Source of the DNA: Bacteroidales bacterium | GTDB lineage: Bacteria; Bacteroidota; Bacteroidia; Bacteroidales; UBA7960 | NCBI GenBank assembly: GCA_003559855.1 | Contig: PWJZ01000119.1 | Location: 37,722 to 101,721 of the forward strand | Reading direction: 5' to 3' | DNA length: 64,000 nt | Shown: positions 37,800-47,819 of the stretch, one piece after another | How positions within the stretch are numbered: the stretch's first letter is position 1 | Layout of the letters: every line of letters starts with the position of its first letter | The notes under the pieces: generated by a model | What the model was told of the DNA's origin: nothing | The model's input: the letters and a program-made list of their open reading frames with translations, nothing else | Databases searched by the model: none | Program-made: the position numbers and the translations under genes

Positions 37800-38300
37800 A
37801 TGGATAAGACCTCTGCAAAAAAATATCACAGACCCACATGGGACGAATATTTTATGGAAATTGCCAACACGGTTTCAAAGCGTGCCACTTGTGATCGTGG
37901 CAGAAGTGGTTGTGTTATTGCGCGGGGCAGGCAAATTTTAGTAACAGGTTATGTTGGTTCTCCCACAGGATTGCCTCATTGTGATGATGCCGGGCACCAA
38001 ATGAAACGACTTACCCACGAAGACGGCAAAACAACACAACATTGTATGCGTACCGTTCATGCTGAACAGAATGCTGTCTGCCAGGCCGCAAAACTCGGCA
38101 TAAGCATTGAAAACGCCACCTTGTATTGCCGTATGACCCCTTGCCGGACTTGTGCAATGTTGATTATCAACTGCGGCATAAAAAGGGTAGTCTGTGAAAA
38201 AAAATATCATGCAGGTGAAGAGTCGGAAAAATTATTTGCCGAAGCAGGTATTAAAATCGAATATTTTCTGGACGAAACAATAAAATACGATAAGCAATAG
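37800..38300 (+). CDS. Deoxycytidylate (dCMP) deaminase family protein
   Basis: RPTWDEYFMEIANTVSKRATCDRGRSGCVIARGRQILVTGYVGSPTGLPHC; zinc motif VHAEQNAVC...PCRTCAMLI. Confidence 0.95.
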   Translation: MDKTSAKKYHRPTWDEYFMEIANTVSKRATCDRGRSGCVIARGRQILVTGYVGSPTGLPHCDDAGHQMKRLTHEDGKTTQHCMRTVHAEQNAVCQAAKLGISIENATLYCRMTPCRTCAMLIINCGIKRVVCEKKYHAGEESEKLFAEAGIKIEYFLDETIKYDKQ

Positions 38301-38301
38301 A

Positions 38302-39318
38302 TCACTCATCACCAAACATTTTGACTTCCATCTGTCCTTTTGAATTTATATATCCTCTGAACATTCCTTCGGTATTAAATGGCATAGCAATATTTCCGTC
38401 TTTATCAACGGCTATTATGCCGCCTCGTGCATCGATGTCTTTCAGTTTAGTGTTGATAACATATTCAGCTGTTTCCATGAGGGTTTCACCACTGTATTTC
38501 ATCCGGGCAGAAATATCATATGCTACAACGTTGCGGATAAAATATTCTCCATGTCCTGTTGCCGACACGGCACATGTTTTATTGCTGGCATATGTTCCGG
38601 CGCCAATTATAGGACTATCCCCTACCCTTCCAAACTTTTTACCTGTCATTCCGCCTGTTGACGTCGCGGCAGCAAGATTCCCGTCCATATCGAGGGCAAC
38701 CGCTCCTACCGTACCCGTAGTACCATCGTAATGCGGCTCATTCATACCCTTTTTTTCTATTTCCATGCGTCTTAGAAATTCCTTATATACATCCCAGCGT
38801 TTTTGGTCAAAAAAATAGGAAGGATCGACAATCTCAAGCCCTTTTTCATATGAGAACCGTTCGGCACCTTCACTAACCAACAGTACATGAGGCGATTCTT
38901 CCATCACCATTCTGGCAGCCGAAACGGGATTTTTCACATTGGTCACTGAAGCTACCGCACCGCTGTTTATCTCTTTACCGCACATGATAGAAGCATCGAG
39001 TTCGTTTTTACCCTCAGCGTTAAAAACCGCTCCCCTGCCGGCATTAAACAATGGCGAATCCTCAAGGATGCGAACCGCCGTCTCAACAGCATCCAGGCTG
39101 CTGCCACCATTTTTCAATACCCTTTCGCCGGATATTAAAGCTTCCGTAAGCACTTCAATATAAACAGGCCTTATCTCATCATCTATCCTTTCCGGTGTTA
39201 CATTACCGGCGCCACCATGTATGACCAGAACATAACTATTAACAGATTGACCGGACAACCCGAAAATATTGATAATAAAAAGTAATAAAAGAAAAACAAA
39301 GCTTATATTTTTATTCAT
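38302..39318 (-). CDS. Isoaspartyl peptidase/L-asparaginase (Ntn-hydrolase), secreted
   Basis: LVIHGGAGNVTPERIDDE, SLDAVETAVRILEDSPLFNAGRGAVFNAEGKNELDASIM, DGTTGTVGAVALD (Thr nucleophile). Start refined from 39339. Confidence 0.95.
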   Translation of the reverse strand: MNKNISFVFLLLLFIINIFGLSGQSVNSYVLVIHGGAGNVTPERIDDEIRPVYIEVLTEALISGERVLKNGGSSLDAVETAVRILEDSPLFNAGRGAVFNAEGKNELDASIMCGKEINSGAVASVTNVKNPVSAARMVMEESPHVLLVSEGAERFSYEKGLEIVDPSYFFDQKRWDVYKEFLRRMEIEKKGMNEPHYDGTTGTVGAVALDMDGNLAAATSTGGMTGKKFGRVGDSPIIGAGTYASNKTCAVSATGHGEYFIRNVVAYDISARMKYSGETLMETAEYVINTKLKDIDARGGIIAVDKDGNIAMPFNTEGMFRGYINSKGQMEVKMFGDE

Positions 39319-39357
39319 AATCACACCTTTTTTAAACAATAATAAAATATAACGACT

Positions 39358-40017
39358 CTAATCTTTTTCAACCTTTTCAATCAAATCTTTGGTAATATCA
39401 TATTTGTCTCCACCTAACAGTAACCCCCCGCCTGAAGAATAGTTCAAAACAAAATCAAAACCAAGCTTCTCATTATATCTTCTGACAATGCTCGAAACAG
39501 AATCAAACAGTTCAATTTTTAAATCATACTCTTTTTGACGAAGTCTTTCGGAATATTCTTCACTCAGCATAAGAAGTTCCTGTTGTTCCTGCATCAACTC
39601 TTGCTCTTTTACCTGTGCCTCATCCATAGATATCAGTCCGCGTTGCAGCTGGTATTGCAGCTCCTCAACCTTCCGCTGAAATTCCCTTTGCCGCCTGCTG
39701 AAATCAGATTCGAGCCTTCGTTGTTCGGAAAGCATGCCCGCATGAAGCTCCTCGGCAAAAGCATAATGGTCTATAAACTCATCAGTATCTACAAATGCTA
39801 TTTTCAAAGTCGCATCCGACACGGCTTTTTCTATGGTCTCAATGGCTTCCGGTTCAACTTCAGGCTCTTTTTCAAAATCAATGAAATATAATCCGTATAA
39901 AACCAACAGACCGGCAAAAAATAAAATATTCAATAAAGTATTTATATTAACTTTATTTTTGCGTTTTTGATCTTGATGATGATCACCGGTATTAATACCT
40001 GCTTGTTCTTTATTCAT
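39358..40017 (-). CDS. OmpH/Skp family periplasmic chaperone-like protein
   Basis: TLKIAFVDTDEFIDHYAFAEEL, long coiled coil, LGFDFVLNYSSGGGLLLGGDKYDITKDLIE. Confidence 0.88.
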   Translation of the reverse strand: MNKEQAGINTGDHHQDQKRKNKVNINTLLNILFFAGLLVLYGLYFIDFEKEPEVEPEAIETIEKAVSDATLKIAFVDTDEFIDHYAFAEELHAGMLSEQRRLESDFSRRQREFQRKVEELQYQLQRGLISMDEAQVKEQELMQEQQELLMLSEEYSERLRQKEYDLKIELFDSVSSIVRRYNEKLGFDFVLNYSSGGGLLLGGDKYDITKDLIEKVEKD

Positions 40018-40136
40018 GTTATGGATTTATTTAATTATTACTTAATGAAAATCAAAGGTGGAGACAATCGCTCACAGAGTAATATCAAAAAGACAACGAT
40101 TGATAGCAAAAAAAAAATAAACATTATACGTTTTTA

Positions 40137-42341
40137 CTAATTCCCCATTTCCGATAAAAACTTTATTCTCATCAAACGAATCTCATCTTCCGTATAATCG
40201 TCTTCTCCAAGTTCTTTAAGGGCGGATTCATAAGAATCGGTTTCAGCAGTACGGAAATATTCAAAAACTTCTTCCTGTTTATCTTCGTCGATAGTTTGAT
40301 TAATGTGGTAGCTTATACCCAGCTTGGTTCCTGAAGCAACAATGCTTTCAATTTCTGTCAGCAACTCATCGAATTCCAGGCCTTTCGCAGCAGCAATGTC
40401 ATCGAGGGAGATTTTTCTGTCGATATTTTGAATGATATATATCTTCAATCCTGATTTTGACGGAACCGATTTCACGACCATATCAACGGGTCTTTCTATT
40501 TCATTTTCCTCCACGTATTTTGCAATCAGTTCTACAAAAGGCTTTCCGAATCTGCTTGCTTTGCCTGCTCCGACACCCGTAATTTGTTTAAGCTCATCCA
40601 GTGTAACCGGATATTGTATTGCCATATCTTCGAGCGAGGGATCCTGAAAGATAACGAACGGGGGCAGATTTCTTTTTTTGGCAATTTCTTTGCGCTGATC
40701 CTTTAACAGGGCATAAAGGACTTTGTCGGTAGTGCTTGTTTTGGTGGCCCCGCCGGATCCGATAATGCTGCCGTCATCTTCGCATTTGTCATAATCATGA
40801 TCTTTGCTGATCTTTATACTTTCCGGATTTTTCAGATACTCTTTTCCTTCTTCGCTTACCTTCAATAAGCCATAATTATCAATATCCTTTTCCACAAGCC
40901 TTTTTATAAGACTCTGACGAACCACTGCGCTCCAAAACTTTTCATCATGTTCGGAGCCCTGACCAAACACTTCCAGTTTGTTATGCTTATATGATTTCAC
41001 AGCTCCGGTTGTTTTGCCTATTATAACATTTATTACGTGTTTCGCTTTAAAAAGTTCTTTTACAGCTATAATTGTCTCTAAAAGCTGGCAAATATATTCT
41101 TTTCCTTCGAACTTTTCTTTAGGATAATTACAATTATCACATGAGCCGCAATTATGATCATGATACTCTTCACCAAAATAGTGAAGCAACACTTCCCTGC
41201 GACACAAAGATGTTTCAGCATAAGCAACCGTTTCAAGAAGCAGTTGTGTACCTATTTCCTGTTCAGCTACAGGCTTGCCTTTAAGGAATTTTTCCATTTT
41301 CTGTATATCCTCATAGCTGTAAAATGCAAGGCAAATACCTTCACCTCCATCCCTGCCAACTCTCCCTGTCTCCTGATAGTATGCTTCAAGGCTTTTCGGT
41401 ATATCATGATGAATTACGTACCTAACATCGGGTTTATCAATACCCATGCCAAACGCAATTGTAGCAACGATAACATCCACCTCTTCCATGAGAAACATAT
41501 CCTGGTTTTTTACCCTGACAGCCGACTCCAAACCCGCATGATAAGGAAGTGCGCTTATGCCGTTTACCTGAAGCGTTTCAGCCAACTCCTCAACTTTTTT
41601 GCGGCTCAGACAATATACTATACCTGATTTACCGGTATGTTGTTTGATATAACGAATAATATCCTTTATAACATTTTGAGACTTGGGTCTTATTTCATAA
41701 TACAGATTTGGTCTGTTAAACGATGATTTAAAGACAGTAGCATCTGTCATGTTAAGGTTTTTCAAAATGTCATTCTGAACCTTAGGGGTTGCCGTTGCGG
41801 TAAGGGCTATGACGGGTATCCTTTCGCCCATCATTTCAAAAATCATGCGTAGCCGTCTGTATTCGGGACGAAAATCGTGGCCCCATTCCGAAATACAATG
41901 TGCCTCATCAATAGCAAAAAACGAAATGTTCAACTCCTGCAGAAAAAGAACATTTTCATCCTTGGTCAAAGATTCCGGGGCGACATAAAGCAATTTCGTT
42001 ATCCCCGACAATAAATCGCTTTTGACCTGTTGCAATTCTGCCCTCGAAAGAGAAGAGTTCATCACGTGTGCTATGCCGTCGTATTCGGCAAAATTGCGCA
42101 ACGCATCAACCTGATTTTTCATTAAAGATATAAGCGGCGAAACGATTATCGCCGTGCCCTCTTTTATCAATGCAGGCAATTGAAAACACATTGATTTGCC
42201 ACCGCCGGTAGGCATAATTACAAATGTGTCATTCCCTGCTAAAAGATTTTTTATTATGGCTTCCTGATCCCCCTTGAAATGGGTGTACCCGAATATGTCC
42301 TTGAGTAACTCCTTCAGGGATACTTCACTTTTAATTTCCAT
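40137..42341 (-). CDS. recQ: ATP-dependent DNA helicase RecQ
   Basis: VIMPTGGGKSMCFQLPAL, FAIDEAHCISEWGHDFRPEYRRL, YYQETGRVGRDGGEG, C-terminal HRDC domain. Confidence 0.96.
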   Translation of the reverse strand: MEIKSEVSLKELLKDIFGYTHFKGDQEAIIKNLLAGNDTFVIMPTGGGKSMCFQLPALIKEGTAIIVSPLISLMKNQVDALRNFAEYDGIAHVMNSSLSRAELQQVKSDLLSGITKLLYVAPESLTKDENVLFLQELNISFFAIDEAHCISEWGHDFRPEYRRLRMIFEMMGERIPVIALTATATPKVQNDILKNLNMTDATVFKSSFNRPNLYYEIRPKSQNVIKDIIRYIKQHTGKSGIVYCLSRKKVEELAETLQVNGISALPYHAGLESAVRVKNQDMFLMEEVDVIVATIAFGMGIDKPDVRYVIHHDIPKSLEAYYQETGRVGRDGGEGICLAFYSYEDIQKMEKFLKGKPVAEQEIGTQLLLETVAYAETSLCRREVLLHYFGEEYHDHNCGSCDNCNYPKEKFEGKEYICQLLETIIAVKELFKAKHVINVIIGKTTGAVKSYKHNKLEVFGQGSEHDEKFWSAVVRQSLIKRLVEKDIDNYGLLKVSEEGKEYLKNPESIKISKDHDYDKCEDDGSIIGSGGATKTSTTDKVLYALLKDQRKEIAKKRNLPPFVIFQDPSLEDMAIQYPVTLDELKQITGVGAGKASRFGKPFVELIAKYVEENEIERPVDMVVKSVPSKSGLKIYIIQNIDRKISLDDIAAAKGLEFDELLTEIESIVASGTKLGISYHINQTIDEDKQEEVFEYFRTAETDSYESALKELGEDDYTEDEIRLMRIKFLSEMGN

Positions 42342-42539
42342 TCACCTCTAAGTATTAATAATTTCAATAAATTTGTAGGGTAAATATAATAAAATTAAAT
42401 TTACAAACAAATAATTTTTAACTAAAATAATAACAATTTTCGTGGTTTAGTTGTTTAGATAAGGTATAATTGAGAGTTGCCCCTGCAAATACTTATCAAC
42501 TGCTTATTATCACTGACAAAACAAAAATAATTATTTTGG

Positions 42540-43508
42540 ATGAAACCGGCAAAAAAAATAAAAGAAATTGCATTGGAAATAATAGAAAAAGAATCAATAT
42601 CTGTCAGCAATCTCAAAAATTATATTAATGATGATTTTGCAAGATGTGTTGAAATAATATACAAAAGTAAAGGCAGGGTTGTGATAACCGGTATTGGGAA
42701 AAGCGCAATTATTGCCAGCAAGATTGTTGCAACTCTTAATTCGACCGGCACACCGGCAATTTTCATGCATGCGGCTGATGCCATACATGGCGATTTGGGA
42801 ATCATCCAGAAAGAAGATGTAATAATATGTATCAGCAACAGCGGTAATACTCCCGAAATAAAGGTTCTCATACCTATGCTGAAAACTATGGGCACCTGTT
42901 TGATAGGGATGGCAGGCAATCTTGACTCTTACCTGGCAAGGCAAGCCGATCTGATTATCAACACTACCGTTGAAGAAGAAGCCGGCACGGGCAATCTTGC
43001 TCCGACATCAAGCACAACAGCACAACTGGTAATGGGCGACACTTTAGCCATGGTATTACTGCTATGCCGCGGATATACAGAAAAGGATTTTGCGCGATAT
43101 CATCCCGGCGGTTCCCTGGGAAAACAACTCTACCTTAAAGCCTCAGACCTTTATATCAACAATGAATTACCACTCGTCGAAGCAGATGCCGACCTTAGTA
43201 CCGTTATAATGGAAATATCAAGCAAAAGACTGGGAGCCACAGCCGTAAAAGAAAATAATAAAATAACCGGAATCATTACCGACGGCGACCTTAGACGAAT
43301 GTTGCAAAAAACCAGTAACATCAGCAATATTAAGGCAAGTGATATTATGTCCAGAAACCCGAAATCCATAGATAAAAATACACTCGCCGTTGATGCCCTG
43401 CAAATCATGAGACAACACAATATAACACAATTGCTCGTGTTTGATAATAAAGGTATCTATGTCGGCGTTGTTCATCTTCACGATATTATTAATGAAGGAA
43501 TCATCTGA
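42540..43508 (+). CDS. kdsD: KpsF/GutQ family arabinose-5-phosphate isomerase
   Basis: SIS domain GRVVITGIGKSAIIASKIVATLNSTGTPAIFMHAADAIHGDLG, HPGGSLGKQLYLK, tandem CBS domains. Confidence 0.95.
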   Translation: MKPAKKIKEIALEIIEKESISVSNLKNYINDDFARCVEIIYKSKGRVVITGIGKSAIIASKIVATLNSTGTPAIFMHAADAIHGDLGIIQKEDVIICISNSGNTPEIKVLIPMLKTMGTCLIGMAGNLDSYLARQADLIINTTVEEEAGTGNLAPTSSTTAQLVMGDTLAMVLLLCRGYTEKDFARYHPGGSLGKQLYLKASDLYINNELPLVEADADLSTVIMEISSKRLGATAVKENNKITGIITDGDLRRMLQKTSNISNIKASDIMSRNPKSIDKNTLAVDALQIMRQHNITQLLVFDNKGIYVGVVHLHDIINEGII

Positions 43509-43600
43509 TCACATATCTGAAAAAACCTGATAAATAGAATAATAAACACTCAATACACCTTATTCGTTATCCGTTAGCCGTTACAATAAAAAAGAAACTA

Positions 43601-44326
43601 ATGAAGCTACATACTCAAAATCTGGTAAAAAAATACAGAAACAGAACGGTTGTTAATAATGTTTCGGTTGATGTGGAGCAGGGAGAAATCGTCGGTTTGC
43701 TTGGGCCTAACGGAGCCGGAAAAACAACCACTTTTTATATGATAGTAGGATTGATAAAGCCTAACTTCGGAAGAATATTTCTTGACAATAAGGACATTAC
43801 CACCGACCCCATGTACAAAAGGGCTCAAAAGGGTATAGGTTATCTTTCGCAGGAAGCAAGCATATTTCGACATCTTTCGGTTGAAGACAACATAAAAGCG
43901 GTTCTTGAGTTTACCGGCAAAACAAAAAAAGAGCAACAAGAAAAACTTGAAAGCCTGATAGATGAATTCGGGCTTCACGAAGTAAGAAAAAGTAAAGGCA
44001 TTACACTAAGCGGCGGAGAAAGACGAAGGTGTGAAATAGCACGATCGCTTGCCGTCGACCCGAATTTTTTTCTGCTCGATGAGCCTTTTGCCGGTATAGA
44101 CCCTATTGCTGTAGAAGATATTCAGACTATCGTATCAAAACTGAAAGATAAAAATATCGGAATATTAATTACCGACCACAATGTACATGAAACTTTATCA
44201 ATAACCGACAGGGCTTATCTGCTTATTGAAGGCTCAATTATGAAGTCGGGTACCGCAGAAGAGCTTGCCGAAGATGAACAGGTACGAAAGGTATATCTTG
44301 GCGCCAGCTTTGAACTGAGAAGATGA
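43601..44326 (+). CDS. lptB: LPS export ABC transporter ATP-binding protein LptB
   Basis: [65 protein letters not shown]. Confidence 0.95.
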   Translation: MKLHTQNLVKKYRNRTVVNNVSVDVEQGEIVGLLGPNGAGKTTTFYMIVGLIKPNFGRIFLDNKDITTDPMYKRAQKGIGYLSQEASIFRHLSVEDNIKAVLEFTGKTKKEQQEKLESLIDEFGLHEVRKSKGITLSGGERRRCEIARSLAVDPNFFLLDEPFAGIDPIAVEDIQTIVSKLKDKNIGILITDHNVHETLSITDRAYLLIEGSIMKSGTAEELAEDEQVRKVYLGASFELRR

Positions 44327-44337
44327 TTTGAATTAGT

Positions 44338-44367
44338 AACGACTAAACAACTCAACAACTAAACGAC
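44338..44367 (+). repeat. Short 8-bp tandem repeat (AACRACTM)
   Basis: aacgacta-aacaactc-aacaacta-aacgac upstream of the rhodanese gene. Confidence 0.8.
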
Positions 44368-44374
44368 AAAATAT

Positions 44375-44794
44375 ATGAAAACTGTTTTATTACTGATTAT
44401 TGCCATTACGATTACAATGACAAATCTCTATAGCCAAAATTACAAAATGGTTAATGTGATACAAGCCAGTGAAATAATAAAAGAAAACAAAAACTCCGAA
44501 GATTTTCACATTATTGATGCCCGCAGAGAATCCGAGTATCTTGAAGGTCATATTCCAAATGCTATTCATATTGACCCTTTAATATCAGAATCATTGGATA
44601 AGCTCTCAAAGTTGGACACTTCCGGTAATTACCTTATTTATTGCAGAACAAGAAACAGAATAATTGTTCTTTTTAATATCATGTATCGTATTGGTTTTGA
44701 AAATATAATCCTGATGACTGATGGTTGGCTGGCATGGAAAGCTGCAGGATATGAAGTTGAAATAAAAGTAACCGGCGACCCTCAAACACCTTAA
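44375..44794 (+). CDS. Secreted rhodanese-like domain protein
   Basis: Signal peptide; FHIIDARRESEYLEGHIPNAIHID; YLIYCRTRNR active-site Cys loop. Confidence 0.92.
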   Translation: MKTVLLLIIAITITMTNLYSQNYKMVNVIQASEIIKENKNSEDFHIIDARRESEYLEGHIPNAIHIDPLISESLDKLSKLDTSGNYLIYCRTRNRIIVLFNIMYRIGFENIILMTDGWLAWKAAGYEVEIKVTGDPQTP

Positions 44795-45573
44795 TACCTT
44801 TCACATATCGCAAAAAGTTTTTCAACGGCTTGTTTATCTGCAGCAAATCTGCATTCGACTTCAGCTCTGTGTTCATAATATTTGCCGGTCTCACCTTTTA
44901 ATTCCGGTGCTGTTGCACACCATACGGGAGTATCGGCACCTTTTGCAGGGGACTCCCAGCCACCATGACCAAGGCTGGTGCTTAGCTTCGAACGTGCATC
45001 GCCTGGATGGCATCCCAGTACAGTGATATTTTTTTCCCTGAGCCTTTCAGCAAAGGCAACTGACAACATCCTGTCAGCCTGCTTACATTTCCTGTAAACA
45101 TCATCATTATCGTAAAAACCTTCACGTGTTTCAACATCTTTCAAATCCAGCCCTCCTGCCCAGTAACTGGCAACATTAACAATACGGGAATCATCCTGGC
45201 CTTCCATATAGGAATGCATATATTTTATCATCCAAAAATAACCTAAAACATTGGTTGCAAATTGCATTTCAATACCCTCAGGTGTTTCTTCCCTTGACCG
45301 TGGGGTTGTTGCCGCATTGTTGATAAGTAAATGCAACGGTCCGTCCCAGTTTTTAGCGAAAGCTTCAACCTCGCTTTTTCTGCAAAGGTCAACAGCAGAA
45401 AATTCAATTTTATCATTACCGGTCTTATTAACTACATCTTCAGCTGCTTCCTTCAACCTGGCTTGATCTCGTCCAATAAGCACAACACGGTAGTTTTTCG
45501 CAGCAAGACCTTCAGCTATGGCTTTTCCAATTGCTCCATAACTGCCCGTTACAATAGATGTTTTGTGTTTCAT
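44791..45573 (-). CDS. SDR family NAD(P)-dependent oxidoreductase
   Basis: SIVTGSYGAIGKAIAEGLAAKNYRVVLIGRD, LLINNAATTPRSREETPEGIEMQFATNVLGYFWM. Confidence 0.93.
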   Translation of the reverse strand: MKHKTSIVTGSYGAIGKAIAEGLAAKNYRVVLIGRDQARLKEAAEDVVNKTGNDKIEFSAVDLCRKSEVEAFAKNWDGPLHLLINNAATTPRSREETPEGIEMQFATNVLGYFWMIKYMHSYMEGQDDSRIVNVASYWAGGLDLKDVETREGFYDNDDVYRKCKQADRMLSVAFAERLREKNITVLGCHPGDARSKLSTSLGHGGWESPAKGADTPVWCATAPELKGETGKYYEHRAEVECRFAADKQAVEKLFAICERY

Positions 45574-45686
45574 AAATCAATAATAGTTAATCCTTGCCTG
45601 CCCCGCCTGCCCAGTAGCGAAGCGTACCGGGGTTCCTAAATCAATTCCTTTTATAATATTTAACCACGCTAATATTTTTATCAAAC

Positions 45687-46187
45687 CTATATTAATTTTG
45701 CCTCGGCATTATCTTTTATTAACAAAACCACAGCATAGGCAGCTATCCCTTCACCAGTACCCACAAAGCCCATCCTTTCGGTTGTGGTTGCTTTGACCGA
45801 CACATTTTCGGGCGGAATATCCAAAACTCCCGCCACAGATTTTCGCATATCATCAATATAGGGTGACAATTCCGGTGCCTGAAGACAAATAGTAGAATCA
45901 ACATTCATAACTTTATACCCTTCAGACAAAACAATATCGCAGGCTTTTTTCAGCAATATCCTGCTATCGATATTTTTATATTGAGATTCGCTGTCAGGAA
46001 AATGTTTCCCTATATCACCTTTTGCCAGCGCTCCCAAAAGTGCATCAATAATAGCGTGCAACAGCACATCTCCATCAGAATGGGCTTTCACTCCCACTGC
46101 CGATTTTATCTCAACACCACCCAATAGCAGCCGCTTACCGCTTACCAGGCAATGTGCATCATAACCAAACCCTACCCTTGATATCAT
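45687..46187 (-). CDS. ispF: 2-C-methyl-D-erythritol 2,4-cyclodiphosphate synthase
   Basis: RVGFGYDAHCLVSGKRLLLGGVEI, GVKAHSDGDVLLHAIIDALLGALAKGDIGKHFPDS, SVKATTTERMGFVGTGEGIAAYAV. Confidence 0.97.
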   Translation of the reverse strand: MISRVGFGYDAHCLVSGKRLLLGGVEIKSAVGVKAHSDGDVLLHAIIDALLGALAKGDIGKHFPDSESQYKNIDSRILLKKACDIVLSEGYKVMNVDSTICLQAPELSPYIDDMRKSVAGVLDIPPENVSVKATTTERMGFVGTGEGIAAYAVVLLIKDNAEAKLI

Positions 46188-46263
46188 ATAAAAAAAGTGG
46201 TTTATTATTTAAGAACAAAATTATAAACCACTTTGATATAACCAACTTTTTTTGAATTTTTCT

Positions 46264-47490
46264 TTACTCCAGGCTTTGTGTTTGTAGCGCTTCAAAGTCG
46301 AATTGAAGCGAGAACCTGAGCACATTTTCAAGCGGGCTTCTTTGCACAACGGGAATAATATAAGAAAAGTCTATACCAAAAACATTGTATCTTAAACCCA
46401 GCCCGAGTGTAAAATATTTTCTGGCTCCTTTTGTTTCATGTTCATGAAAATAACCGCCTCTGATTGCAAACTGATTAGCATACCAGTATTCGACCCCTGC
46501 AGCATATGTGATTTCCCGGAGTTCTTCACGCCAACCGCCGGGCGCATCGGTAAATGAACCGAACATACCGGCTACAACCGAACGGTCAGGGTCTTTACCG
46601 GCTTCTATAACCGGATTACCATCATCGTCAACTACGACATTTTCATTTTCATCACGTTTATATACAGGAGGTGACGGCACCAAAAGCTTGTTCATGTCAA
46701 GCATTACCGCAATTGTATTATACCTGTCAAGCTCAAAGGTCATCGAAGGTCCTACCCTAAGATTTATAGGAATAAAATTGGCATGATGTTCATCGGTGTA
46801 TGTTATTTTATTGCCTATATTTGAAATATTCAATCCTGCTGCAAAAAGTGTGGGAGTATCCCACTCAAGCTCCCGTTGGTAAAAAACAGCCACGTCGGCT
46901 GCGACAGCCCGCCCCGGACGTGTTTCTCCGATACCTTGTATATACCCGTCACCCGAAAGATTGGAGTATATATAACGTGCGGCGACCGCACCCGATAAAT
47001 TTTCTCCAAGCTTACGGGCATATGCCACATCAAATGAAAACTCATTAGGACGGAATGTGCCGATTTCCTCGGCATTCTCATTGGTAAACACTATATCGCC
47101 AAGAGAAAAATACTTAAGACTGGCTGCTACGGTTTGCAGCTCATCTATCCTGTAAAACCCGCTTAAATTGGAGAAGTTAATATCATCAATAAGTGCCCTC
47201 AGCCATGGAGTATAATTCATTGCCAAACCATAATTTTGCTCTATAAAGGCATATTTAGCCGGATTCCAGTGCATCGAATTAACATCTGGCGATGATGATA
47301 CACCGGCATCACCCAAAGCCCCCGAACGCGCATCCGGAGCAATCATTAAAAATGGTACCGCAGTAGTTATCGTATTTATTTGGTCCTCACGATGTATTTC
47401 AGCATGACCGCCACCTTGGCTATGTAAAACTATTCCTGTAATAAAAACTAAAAATAGTGCTAATGAAAAGCATTTGACAGAAAAGTTCAT
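46264..47490 (-). CDS. porV: Type IX secretion system outer membrane protein PorV
   Basis: FLMIAPDARSGALGDAGVSSSPDVNSMHWNPAKYAF; adjacent to porU. Start refined from 47550 to MNFSVKCFS. Confidence 0.95.
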   Translation of the reverse strand: MNFSVKCFSLALFLVFITGIVLHSQGGGHAEIHREDQINTITTAVPFLMIAPDARSGALGDAGVSSSPDVNSMHWNPAKYAFIEQNYGLAMNYTPWLRALIDDINFSNLSGFYRIDELQTVAASLKYFSLGDIVFTNENAEEIGTFRPNEFSFDVAYARKLGENLSGAVAARYIYSNLSGDGYIQGIGETRPGRAVAADVAVFYQRELEWDTPTLFAAGLNISNIGNKITYTDEHHANFIPINLRVGPSMTFELDRYNTIAVMLDMNKLLVPSPPVYKRDENENVVVDDDGNPVIEAGKDPDRSVVAGMFGSFTDAPGGWREELREITYAAGVEYWYANQFAIRGGYFHEHETKGARKYFTLGLGLRYNVFGIDFSYIIPVVQRSPLENVLRFSLQFDFEALQTQSLE

Positions 47491-47819
47491 TTTGAAATAA
47501 TTTTTTTTAATTGTAATACTTATTGTTTTGCAAATTAACATTTTCTGCAACCTTGATATGCCAAGGCTTTTATATAACGAAGTCTTAAAATTCTTATTGT
47601 TTTACTCTGCCGTTAAATTTAAATTACGGTAAAAATATGAATTTTAAATAACTTGCAAATTTATATTTTTCATTCCCTCTGCCCGTTTGCCGGTCGCTGT
47701 TTGGCAGGTTAATAATATTATTAGGGGGTTCACTAAAAAACCTGCCATGCTAATTTAAATAATAATCAATGCTATCCGGAACAACAAAATTACAAAAAAT
47801 TATGATAACAAAGTATTGC

